Origin: Reyranella sp. CPCC 100927
GTDB lineage: Bacteria; Pseudomonadota; Alphaproteobacteria; Reyranellales; Reyranellaceae
Assembly (NCBI RefSeq): GCF_007859315.1
Contig: NZ_VOHA01000010.1
Coordinates: forward strand, 124,001 to 188,000
Length of the DNA stretch: 64,000 nucleotides
Direction: 5' to 3'
Of the stretch, positions 48,281 to 55,959 are shown piece after piece. Numbering within the stretch: position 1 is the first letter of the stretch; each line of letters begins with the position of its first letter. Position numbers and translations under genes: made by a program. Under the pieces are notes generated by a model, which was not told where the DNA came from, did no database searches, and was given only the letters and a program-made list of their open reading frames with translations.

Positions 48281-49249
48281 CTACTGCCGTTGAACACCGA
48301 GCTGGTCCGCAATCCGGCGCCAGAGGTCCTGCTCGGACCGAATGAACTGTACGAGCGCCGGACCGGATAGAGTGTCGGGGTACATCCCCAACGTACCCAT
48401 CCGCTCCGCGATCTGAGGCGCGGATGCGGTACGGCCGATTTCTGCCGCCAGGCGACGGATGACATCATCAGGCGTGCCACGCGGCGCCACCAGCACGAAC
48501 CAGCCGTCGACCACCATGTCGGGTACGGCTTCGACAACAGCGGGCACTGACGGATACTGCGCCAGCCGCTGGCGCGAGAAAACGGCGATCGGCTTCAGCC
48601 TGCCGGCGTCGACCATCGAGGCCAGCGCGGCCACACCGTCGGTCATCAACATCGCATCTCGGCTCAGCAGAGCCGAGATGGCGTTCGTGCTGCCGTTGAA
48701 GGCGACAGTGAAAAACTTGCCGCCGCTGCGGTGAACAAGCATCTCGGTCGCCAGATGCGGTACCGAGTTAATACCGGTAACCGCGACGGTCACGGTATCC
48801 GGCTGTGCCTTGGCCAAGGCCAACACGTCGGGCAGAGTCTGGGCTGGTGCGTGCGGCGCCGCCACCATCATCAACGGTGCCCGCGCCACCAACGCGACGG
48901 GCACGAAGTCCCTGTCGAAGTCGTACTGCATCTCCTTCATCGTGTGCGGTGCGACGGTAATCGCCGAGGCATGCACGACGCCCAGCGCATAGCCATCGCC
49001 GGGCAGGCGCTTCAGGGCGCCCAACGCGATGTTGCCGCCGGCACCGCCGCGCGCGTCGACGATGAATTGCTGCCCAAAGGATCGGCTCAGCTGGTCGGCC
49101 AGCAGGCGCGCCATGACGTCAGGTGCCGAGCCGGTCGCTGCCGTCACGATGATCCGCACCGGCTTGTCGGGCCAGGTTTGCGCCGAGGCGATAGCCGGAA
49201 CACCCAGGAGCATCGCCGACCACAGCATCACCATGCGCGTGATCTTCAT
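48281..49249 (-). CDS. Bug/TctC-family periplasmic solute-binding protein
   Basis: Extracytoplasmic receptor for a carboxylated solute. 322 residues; signal peptide MKITRMVMLWSAMLLGVPAI with cleavage likely after ASA; the mature start QTWPDKPVRIIV and the ligand loop GSAPDVMARLLADQLSRSFG are typical of Bug proteins. The start codon overlaps the dioxygenase stop as ATGA. No TctA/TctB membrane components are in the window, as is common for Bug proteins; the operon suggests an aromatic acid ligand. Confidence 0.9.
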   Translation of the reverse strand: MKITRMVMLWSAMLLGVPAIASAQTWPDKPVRIIVTAATGSAPDVMARLLADQLSRSFGQQFIVDARGGAGGNIALGALKRLPGDGYALGVVHASAITVAPHTMKEMQYDFDRDFVPVALVARAPLMMVAAPHAPAQTLPDVLALAKAQPDTVTVAVTGINSVPHLATEMLVHRSGGKFFTVAFNGSTNAISALLSRDAMLMTDGVAALASMVDAGRLKPIAVFSRQRLAQYPSVPAVVEAVPDMVVDGWFVLVAPRGTPDDVIRRLAAEIGRTASAPQIAERMGTLGMYPDTLSGPALVQFIRSEQDLWRRIADQLGVQRQ

Positions 49250-50121
49250 GACTGCTGCCCACCTGGCTGATGCCCCCAGGTGCTGAACCGTTCGAACCGG
49301 CCGGGCGTCCACGGCTGCGTGTCGATCCGCACGCCACCCCAGCCGAATTCAAGATCGAAACCCGATGGCGTGCGGCAGTAGAAGGACACCATGCGGTCAT
49401 TGGGGTGCTGTCCCAGCGTGCGGGAAATCGGCACGCCAGCGGCGCGTGCCCGATCGTAGGCCAGGCCGACATCTTCCAGCGTCGCGGCTTCGACCATGAC
49501 GTGGTTGAGCCGCTTGGGCAGCGATACCGGCAGGCCGGCGTACGCGATCGAATGGTGGCGCGGATTGAGGTGCAGGAATGCCACGGTGACCGACATGGGG
49601 CCGATCTTGTCGTGGATGTGATCGCTAATCCCGGCACCGAGGAAATCGGCACAGAAGGCTTCGCTGGCCGCCAGGTCGGTTGTGCCCAGCACGATGTGTC
49701 CCAGGCCACCATCGCCGGTCACGAAGCCACCTTCGACCAACGGCGAGCGGAACGGCGTTGGCGCCGACTGTACCTCAACGGCAAGCTCAAACGGCGTTCC
49801 GTTGGGATCGCAGAAGCGGAAAAATCGTGTCACGCCGCGCAACGCCGCCTCGCTATCGCTGCCGGAGGACACGGAAATGCCGGCGTCACGCAGCCGGGCG
49901 ACCCGCTGGTCGAGTTCCCCGTCGGAGTCGACCTCGAAGCCGGCGAAGGCCAAGTCATCCCGGACGCCGGGAACAACGAGAATACGCCGCGCCCGTTCGT
50001 CGAACCGAAAGGCGCATGCATCGTTCACGGCCTCGACGTCGAAGCCGCAGATCTCACGGGCGAACGCCGCCCACGCCGGCACATCAGACGCCTCGATGCC
50101 GATATACCCCAGACGCGTCAT
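49246..50121 (-). CDS. extradiol ring-cleavage dioxygenase, type I (VOC fold, BphC-like)
   Basis: Cleaves a catechol next to one hydroxyl using Fe(II) and O2. 291 residues with two VOC modules. In the C-terminal module the ligands His142 (LGHIVLG), His207 (LNHVMVEA) and Glu258 (DLEFGWGG) are present, and so are the second-shell residues His239 (GQHPND), Tyr248 (SFYCRTPSG) and a histidine in RHHSIAY, matching the BphC pattern. The ATG used overlaps the hydroxylase stop (ATGA) and has AGGAG 7 nt upstream; an ATG two codons earlier is less well placed. The ring substrate is not predictable. Confidence 0.92.
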   Translation of the reverse strand: MTRLGYIGIEASDVPAWAAFAREICGFDVEAVNDACAFRFDERARRILVVPGVRDDLAFAGFEVDSDGELDQRVARLRDAGISVSSGSDSEAALRGVTRFFRFCDPNGTPFELAVEVQSAPTPFRSPLVEGGFVTGDGGLGHIVLGTTDLAASEAFCADFLGAGISDHIHDKIGPMSVTVAFLHLNPRHHSIAYAGLPVSLPKRLNHVMVEAATLEDVGLAYDRARAAGVPISRTLGQHPNDRMVSFYCRTPSGFDLEFGWGGVRIDTQPWTPGRFERFSTWGHQPGGQQS

Positions 50122-51827
50122 GGGCATGCTCCTGTCGAAACGGGGTGCCTGGCCTCGCCGGCGGCATCGCGGCCAGCAACGCCACGCACCCGATTGATCA
50201 GCGCCTCCAGGTTTGCCGGCAGGTCCTGGCCGCGCCAGGCAACGCGTTGGTCCGGACGCACCAGGACCAGCGGCTGATCGTAGAGAGCCACGACCTGTGG
50301 TTCGGCGCTGATATCGATCACTGTCAACGGCAGGCCATGTCGTTGCGCTGCCACCCGGAACACAGCGGCGCTCTGCAGTTCGCCGTGAACGACCAGGGTG
50401 AAATCGGGTCCGAAGCGGTCATGCAGCCAGGCACCATCGCGCAGCTGGACTTGCGGCGCCCGGCAACCCGGCGTCGTCGACGGTACATACCGGTCGATCT
50501 CGAACACCGGTAGCCGTGCCGCGTCGTAGGCGATGACCGGCGAGCCCGCGTAGACGATCCCAAAATTGAGACCGACAGGATTGAATTGCTGGATCTCGGT
50601 TGCGAGCAACGTGGCGCCAAAGTCGCGGCGCGCCCGTTCGCCAGCCGCGCCGTCGGCCTCGAGCGCATCCGGCAACTTGACCGCCTGCTGGTTGGCGAAC
50701 AATTGTCGGGCGGCACGCGACACCTGCTCCCCGATCGGACGACGCTCGGCTTCGTAGGCATCGAGCAGCGCCGGCACTGCCCAGCCCTTGATGACGGCGG
50801 CCAACATCCAGCCCAGCGAAACGGCGTCTTCGATGCCGGCGTTCATGCCGAAACCGCCATAGGGAATCCAGAGATGCGCCGCGTCACCGGCGAGGAAGAC
50901 GTTGCCGACCCGATACCGGTCAGCCACCAGGCGGCGTCCTGTCCAGTCCTCGGCGGCGATCACGTCGAGGTCCACCGATGCGCCGAGAACCTGATCGATC
51001 ACGGCGCGCGTATCGACCGCACCGAACGCTTCGTCACGTCGCAGCGTGCAGTGGCACAGCCAGAGCGAATCGCCGTCCAGCGCGATGACATTCCCGCGCC
51101 GCTCGCCATTGATGATCCAGGTCATCCATGCCGACGCCCGGGGCAGACGCGCCTTGAGGTCGCGAGAGCGCAGAAAGACCGAGCGCGTGCGGGACAGGTT
51201 GTCGTCGCCGTGAAGCTTCACGCCGATGGCCTTGCGCACCGCACTACGAGCGCCATCGCAACCCACCACGAACCGCGCCCGCAACCAGCGCCGCTCGCCG
51301 GTGCCGGGGTGCCGCAGGCCCGCTTCGACATCGGTGCCGCGATCCGTCAATGCAACGAGTTCGGAGTCACTGTCGACCCTCACGCCCAGCACACTGCTGG
51401 CGTGGGTGCGCAGAACCGGCTCGAGGTATAGTTGGCTGATCCGGTGCTGTGGCTCCGGCGTCGGCCAGGCGTCATCGAGTGCCCGGTCCTCGCCGCGATG
51501 CCGTTGCGACCACGACGGCATCGCAATGCGGCCCAGTTCGTGGCCGAGATAGCGCGTTGCATAGGCGATATCACCAGGATGGTCCGCCGGTAAACCGGCC
51601 TGTCTCACCTGTTGCGCCACGCCCAGCCGGCGGAAGATCTCCATGCTGCGCGCGCTGGTCGTATTGCACTTCGGATGGGCGGGAGCATCGGCCGGACGGG
51701 CTTCCACGACACGGCAGGAGATCCCGCGCGTGGCGAGATCCATCGCCAGGGTCAAACCGACCGGCCCAGCGCCGACGATCAGGACATCGCAATCATATGC
51801 GGTGGTCGCGGGCCGAACTGTGCTCAT
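50118..51827 (-). CDS. FAD-dependent aromatic hydroxylase (MhpA/TfdB/PheA-like)
   Basis: NAD(P)H-dependent monooxygenase that adds a hydroxyl to a phenolic ring. 569 residues: GxGxxG in VLIVGAGPVGLTLAMDLATR (15-34), the DG motif in FVVGCDGARSAVRKAIG (about 186-202), the GD motif in GDAAHLWIPYGGFGMNAGIE (about 316-335) and a C-terminal thioredoxin-like region from about 440. First gene of a three-gene operon with the dioxygenase and the Bug protein; together they would convert a monophenol to a meta-cleavage product. The 5' untranslated part contains a TCCCGGG/CCCGGGA hairpin (51867-51887). Confidence 0.9.
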   Translation of the reverse strand: MSTVRPATTAYDCDVLIVGAGPVGLTLAMDLATRGISCRVVEARPADAPAHPKCNTTSARSMEIFRRLGVAQQVRQAGLPADHPGDIAYATRYLGHELGRIAMPSWSQRHRGEDRALDDAWPTPEPQHRISQLYLEPVLRTHASSVLGVRVDSDSELVALTDRGTDVEAGLRHPGTGERRWLRARFVVGCDGARSAVRKAIGVKLHGDDNLSRTRSVFLRSRDLKARLPRASAWMTWIINGERRGNVIALDGDSLWLCHCTLRRDEAFGAVDTRAVIDQVLGASVDLDVIAAEDWTGRRLVADRYRVGNVFLAGDAAHLWIPYGGFGMNAGIEDAVSLGWMLAAVIKGWAVPALLDAYEAERRPIGEQVSRAARQLFANQQAVKLPDALEADGAAGERARRDFGATLLATEIQQFNPVGLNFGIVYAGSPVIAYDAARLPVFEIDRYVPSTTPGCRAPQVQLRDGAWLHDRFGPDFTLVVHGELQSAAVFRVAAQRHGLPLTVIDISAEPQVVALYDQPLVLVRPDQRVAWRGQDLPANLEALINRVRGVAGRDAAGEARHPVSTGACP

Positions 51828-51907
51828 CGCAGCGCCTTGATCTCGTTTCCTCGGCGCCGGACGTACTCCCGGGACAGTTGCCCGGGAAATCCAAAGTCGT
51901 CATCGTA

Positions 51908-51926
51908 GTATCAACTGGATAAATAC
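51908..51926. promoter_or_regulatory. LysR-type operator (GTAT-N11-ATAC)
   Basis: A textbook LTTR box: GTAT and ATAC separated by 11 bp, with the T-N11-A core, in the 139-bp gap between the hydroxylase operon and the divergent LysR gene. It lies 40 bp before the LysR ATG and 80 bp before the hydroxylase ATG, suiting both autoregulation and activation. Confidence 0.65.
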
Positions 51927-51966
51927 CTCATCCCTCTTGCATCACCCGGCTTGCTATGAGGAAGAC

Positions 51967-52872
51967 ATGAACCTGCGGCGCATCAATCTCAATCTGATGC
52001 CGGTTCTGCGCGAACTGCTGCGAACCCGCAACGTGACGCGTGCCAGCGAGCGGCTCGGCCTGACGCAATCGGCAACCAGTGCGGCGCTGGGCCGGCTTCG
52101 CGTGCTCCTGCAGGACGACCTGCTGGTCATGGCCGGCCGCCGCATGCAGTTGACGGAAGCCGCGCAGCGGCTGGTCGCTCCCTTGGAGGAAGCACTGGCG
52201 GCGCTGGAGCATGTCGTCGCGGCGCCAACCTTCGATCCAAGCAAGCTCGAGCGACGCTTTGTCATCGCAACCGCCGACTACGTGTCGTTCCTGCTGGCTG
52301 GTGCTGTCGTTCACCGGATCGCCCGCGATGCGCCGCGCTGTTCAGTTCAGTTCATCGACATTCCGGCCAGCTACCTGGCGCGCATGCGGATGGGCGAGAT
52401 CGACCTTCTGCTGGCGCCCGATCTCGGCATCAGCCGGCAGCCCGGCGTCAGGGCCATGCCCCTCGTTCGCGACCGCATGGTCTGCATCGCCGCCCGTGGA
52501 CACCCCGGTATCGGCAAAAGCCTCGACCGCCGGACATACCTTCACCTGCCGCATGCAACCTTTCGCGTCAGCGACGGCAACGCAGCCAGCTTCGAGCAGA
52601 CCATGTTGCATCGTCAGCACGTGCAGCAGAACAACGTGGTCTTTGTCCCCAATTTCATGCTGCTGCCGCAGATCGTTGCGCAAACCGAGTGCATCGCCCT
52701 CGTCCACCGCAAGCTCGCCGAACGTTTCACCGCCATGGCGGCGATCCGGCTACTCGAACCGCCGCTGCGGGTACCCGACATCGAGATCGCGGCATTCTGG
52801 ACGGCAAGTCAGGACCGCGACCCGGTCCACCGTTGGCTGCGTGGGATTCTCAAGGACGCGGCGCTCTCGTAG
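51967..52872 (+). CDS. LysR-family transcriptional regulator of the aromatic operon
   Basis: 301 residues; the start MNLRRINLNLMPVLRELLRT and the helix-turn-helix NVTRASERLGLTQSATSAAL resemble the NodD/NahR branch of the family, whose members respond to aromatic inducers. The effector domain follows from about residue 90. GAGGA lies 4-5 nt before the ATG. It is divergent from the hydroxylase-dioxygenase operon across a LysR box. The inducer is not known. Confidence 0.93.
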   Translation: MNLRRINLNLMPVLRELLRTRNVTRASERLGLTQSATSAALGRLRVLLQDDLLVMAGRRMQLTEAAQRLVAPLEEALAALEHVVAAPTFDPSKLERRFVIATADYVSFLLAGAVVHRIARDAPRCSVQFIDIPASYLARMRMGEIDLLLAPDLGISRQPGVRAMPLVRDRMVCIAARGHPGIGKSLDRRTYLHLPHATFRVSDGNAASFEQTMLHRQHVQQNNVVFVPNFMLLPQIVAQTECIALVHRKLAERFTAMAAIRLLEPPLRVPDIEIAAFWTASQDRDPVHRWLRGILKDAALS

Positions 52873-52896
52873 AGAGTCGCCGCGCCCCCACAAGCC

Positions 52897-54417
52897 TTAC
52901 AACCCGAGTTTCGCCGCCAGCCCGATACGCTGCAGCTTGCCGGTCGCGCCCTTGGGGATCTCGGGCAGAAACACCACCTTGCGCGGCACCTTGAATGCCG
53001 CCAGGCGGCCCCCCACGAACTCACGCAGTTCCTTTTCGCTGACGTTCTTGCCCTCGCGCAGCACCACGGCGGCGGCGACCTCCTCGCCGAGCTTGTCGTG
53101 CGGCATGGCGAACGTGACCACCTGCTGCACGGCAGGGTGGTCCATCAGGACTTCGTCGACCTCGCGCGGCGAGACCTTCTCGCCGCCGCGGTTGATGATC
53201 TCCTTCAGCCGGCCGGTGATGCTGACGTAGCCCTCGCCGTCCATGACGCCCTGGTCGCCGGTCCGGAACCAGCCGCCGGTGAACGCTTCGCCGTTGGCCT
53301 TGGGATTGTTCTCGTAGCCGGCCGTGACGTTGGCGCCGCGGATCACGATCTCGCCGGTCGCGTTGGCCGGCAGCAGCGTGCCCGCTTCGTCCATGATCGC
53401 GATCTCGGGGCCAGCGGCGACGCCCACAGTCCCCGGCTTGCGGGTAGCCGGCGGCAGCGGGTTGCTCGCCATCTGGTGCGAGGCCTCGGTCATCCCATAG
53501 GCCTCGACGACGGGCGCATTGAACGTTGCTTCGAGTTCGGCGATGACCTGCGGTGGCAGCGACGACGATGACGAGCGCACGAACCGCAGCGGCGTTTGGG
53601 TAATGATGGTCTTGTTCTGCGTCGCGCGCGTGAGGATCGCCTGGTGCATGGTGGGCACCGCCGTATACCAGGTCGGTTTGGCCTCCTGCATCCAGGCAAA
53701 GAAGCGCAAGGCATTGAATCCGGTTGTGCAGAACACCGAGCTGCCGGCCGAGAACGGCGCCAGCAAGCCCGCCATTAGGCCGTGGATATGGAACAGCGGC
53801 ATGATGTTCAGGCCGCGATCGCCCGTGCTAAACCGCAACGTCTCTGCGATGTTGCCGGCCGATGCGCAGATGTTGCGCTGGGCCAGCGGCACGATCTTGG
53901 GCCGCGATGTCGTACCGGACGTGTGCAGGATCAGCGCGACATCGTCCGGATCAGCATAGCGGCCATTGTTGACAGAATCACCGCCGGCGCGGTCGCCCAA
54001 CGTGAACGACCCGGCGCCCTGCGCCGGATCCGCAGCGAGTTCAATCACCGGCACGCCGAGCTTGCGCGCGACAGCGACCGCCGGCGATTCGCTGCCCTTG
54101 TCGACCACCAGCGCCTTGGCATTGATGTCGGACATGTAGAACTCGAATTCGTCGGCCCGATAGGCGGGATTCAAAGGCGCGGCCGTGGCACCCGAGGCGA
54201 TCGCGACAAAGGCCGTTGCCATCTCCGGCCCATTGGGTAGCACGATGGCTACGCGATCGTTGCGACCGATACCCATGCCATTGAGCACGCCGAGGCTGCG
54301 ATCGACGAGTGCCCGCAGACCGGCATAGGAGAGCGGCGGTATACCGGGTGCCGCGATCGCCACGTCGGCATCGGCGCCCTTGGCCAGCAGTTCCCGCAGT
54401 GTCGATACTCGCGTCAT
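52897..54417 (-). CDS. acyl-CoA synthetase / AMP-forming ligase (oxalyl-CoA-synthetase-like)
   Basis: Activates a carboxylic acid as an acyl adenylate and then as a CoA thioester. 506 residues: P-loop LILHTSGTTSRPKIVPL, A5 motif AYGMTEASHQM, A7 WFRTGDQGVMDGEGYVSITG, A8 hinge GRLKEIINRGGEKVSPREVD and the A10 lysine in PKGATGKLQRIG. Overall look is like the oxalate-CoA ligase (AAE3/Pcs60) group, but short and branched acids are also possible. Transcribed convergently with the LysR gene and 53 nt after the PanE-like gene, so it may share an operon with the latter. Confidence 0.87.
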   Translation of the reverse strand: MTRVSTLRELLAKGADADVAIAAPGIPPLSYAGLRALVDRSLGVLNGMGIGRNDRVAIVLPNGPEMATAFVAIASGATAAPLNPAYRADEFEFYMSDINAKALVVDKGSESPAVAVARKLGVPVIELAADPAQGAGSFTLGDRAGGDSVNNGRYADPDDVALILHTSGTTSRPKIVPLAQRNICASAGNIAETLRFSTGDRGLNIMPLFHIHGLMAGLLAPFSAGSSVFCTTGFNALRFFAWMQEAKPTWYTAVPTMHQAILTRATQNKTIITQTPLRFVRSSSSSLPPQVIAELEATFNAPVVEAYGMTEASHQMASNPLPPATRKPGTVGVAAGPEIAIMDEAGTLLPANATGEIVIRGANVTAGYENNPKANGEAFTGGWFRTGDQGVMDGEGYVSITGRLKEIINRGGEKVSPREVDEVLMDHPAVQQVVTFAMPHDKLGEEVAAAVVLREGKNVSEKELREFVGGRLAAFKVPRKVVFLPEIPKGATGKLQRIGLAAKLGL

Positions 54418-54470
54418 GTCATGCCCTCTCGATCATTGGTGTCATTGCGGGTCCGAAGGCCCGTAAGGTG

Positions 54471-55475
54471 TTACGCTGGCTCAATCCTTAGCCGCCCCTT
54501 GCCCGCCTGCAGCGAGGCGGCCAGCAGGCTGGTGCAGGCGTAGACCGCATCGATGTGCGGCGTCGGCGTTTGCGTGATGCGGCCCAGTTCGACGACCGAA
54601 CCGACAAGTGCCTCCACCTCGATGACGCGCCCCGCCTCGACATCCTGCAGCATCGAGGTCTTGTGCGCGCCGACAGCCTCGGCACCGGCAATGCGCTTCT
54701 CGAGCGACACCCGGAAGCGGATGCCGAGCTTCTCGCCGACGGCCTGCGCCTCCTGCATCATCTTCGCCGCCAGGTCCCGCGTCAGCGGAAAGCGGCAGAT
54801 GTCGACCAGAGTCGCATGCGTGAGCGCGCTCAGCGGGTTGAAGCTCAGGTTGCCCCACAGCTTGGTCCACAACTCGGCCCGGATGTCGGAGATGACAGGC
54901 GCCTTGAAACCTGCCTTGCGCAGGGCATCCGACACCGCCTTGATCCGCGCCGTCTCGCTGCCGTCGATTTCGGCGACCGAGAACCGGTTGCCTTCGATGT
55001 GCTTGATCACACCCGGCGCCGTGATCTCCGCCGCCGGATAGACCACGGAGCCGATGACCCGTTCGATCGGCAGGTTGTCGGCGATGACGCCACCAGGATC
55101 GACTGACTGCAGCCGCGTGCCCTCGTGGGCGCCGGCCTGCTTCATGAAGTACCACCAGGGGATGCCGTTCTGCGCCGTCATCACCATGGTATCGGCGCCG
55201 TACAGGGCCGGCAGGTCGCGCACGACGGCGGCCACCTGGTGCGCTTTCATGCCCAGGATCACAAGATCCTGTTCGCCGGCTTCGGCAATCTTGTCAGTCG
55301 CCGCCACTTTGGCCACGGTCTCCTGCCCGTCCTCGCCGATCAGGCGCAGACCATTGGCGCGGATTGCCGCCAGATGCGGACCACGCGCGATCAGGGTCAC
55401 CTGTTCGCCAGCCTCGGCCAGCCGGACTCCCAGCAACCCGCCAATGGCCCCGGCGCCTACCACACAAATCTTCAT
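54471..55475 (-). CDS. ketopantoate reductase family protein (PanE/ApbA-like)
   Basis: NADP-dependent 2-ketoacid reductase. 334 residues: Rossmann motif GAGAIGG at 7-13, the conserved MTAQNGIPWW (K/Q-NG) region and KLWGNLSFNPLSALT, in which the catalytic lysine of PanE occupies the first position. At 334 residues it is longer than PanE of E. coli (about 300), and the context is not pantothenate synthesis, so a related 2-hydroxyacid reaction is possible. GGGAG lies 5 nt before the ATG. Confidence 0.8.
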   Translation of the reverse strand: MKICVVGAGAIGGLLGVRLAEAGEQVTLIARGPHLAAIRANGLRLIGEDGQETVAKVAATDKIAEAGEQDLVILGMKAHQVAAVVRDLPALYGADTMVMTAQNGIPWWYFMKQAGAHEGTRLQSVDPGGVIADNLPIERVIGSVVYPAAEITAPGVIKHIEGNRFSVAEIDGSETARIKAVSDALRKAGFKAPVISDIRAELWTKLWGNLSFNPLSALTHATLVDICRFPLTRDLAAKMMQEAQAVGEKLGIRFRVSLEKRIAGAEAVGAHKTSMLQDVEAGRVIEVEALVGSVVELGRITQTPTPHIDAVYACTSLLAASLQAGKGRLRIEPA

Positions 55476-55604
55476 CGCGGCTCCCGGTCGCACGGCGCGC
55501 AACGCGCGCCTGCGCCGCACTTAATCACGTCAGGGACGCCCGCTAAAGCCCTGCTGTGGCATCTGACTTATGACGACGGGGCGATCGTGGCGCCATCGGC
55601 AGCA

Positions 55605-55841
55605 CTTCTGGCCGCTGCCGCCAACGCTATTGCCGGCGGTGGCGATCTTCGTTGTCTCCGGTGCGGTCTCATGGCCCGGTACGCTGGTGATGATGGTCGG
55701 CGGCCTGATCGGTGGTTACCGCGGAGGCGCCGTGGCGCGGCACATTCCGGCACCGGCGCTGCGGCCGTCATCATCACCTGTGGCTTCGCGCTGTCGGTCT
55801 ACTACTCCTGGGACATCCATCTGAGGCCGGCAAAAGGCTGA
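55605..55841 (+). pseudogene. decayed C-terminal fragment of a TauE/SafE-family permease
   Basis: Reading across two frames gives a normal TauE/SafE tail. One frame reads AALLAAAANAIA, then after one extra base the next reads VAIFVVSGAVSWPGTLVMMV with GGLIGGYRGGAVARHIPAPALR, then after one missing base the first frame resumes as AVIITCGFALSVYYSWDIHL and ends at TGA. The first two thirds of the gene are absent; the upstream DNA is the PanE-like gene on the other strand. It is not a copy of the intact permease at 43362-44108. Confidence 0.7.
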
Positions 55842-55959
55842 GACGGTGATTGCGCTGGCCTCCCCCCTTTGGCTAAGACAGCTTGCCAGAGAGGAGCGGC
55901 ATGGACGCGTTCACCATCGAGTCATATTGTGCCAGCCTGCGTCGCGGGCAGCATTCCGC

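Noticed and set aside
49270-50277. A plus-strand 335-codon frame opposite the dioxygenase
   Set aside because: Opposite a gene with all metal ligands intact; the antisense protein resembles nothing.
55846-55959. The 38 codons before the chosen start of the penicillin acylase gene
   Set aside because: They overlap the tail of the permease fragment region and would put a charged segment before the membrane anchor; the ATG at 55960 gives a normal signal-anchor start.
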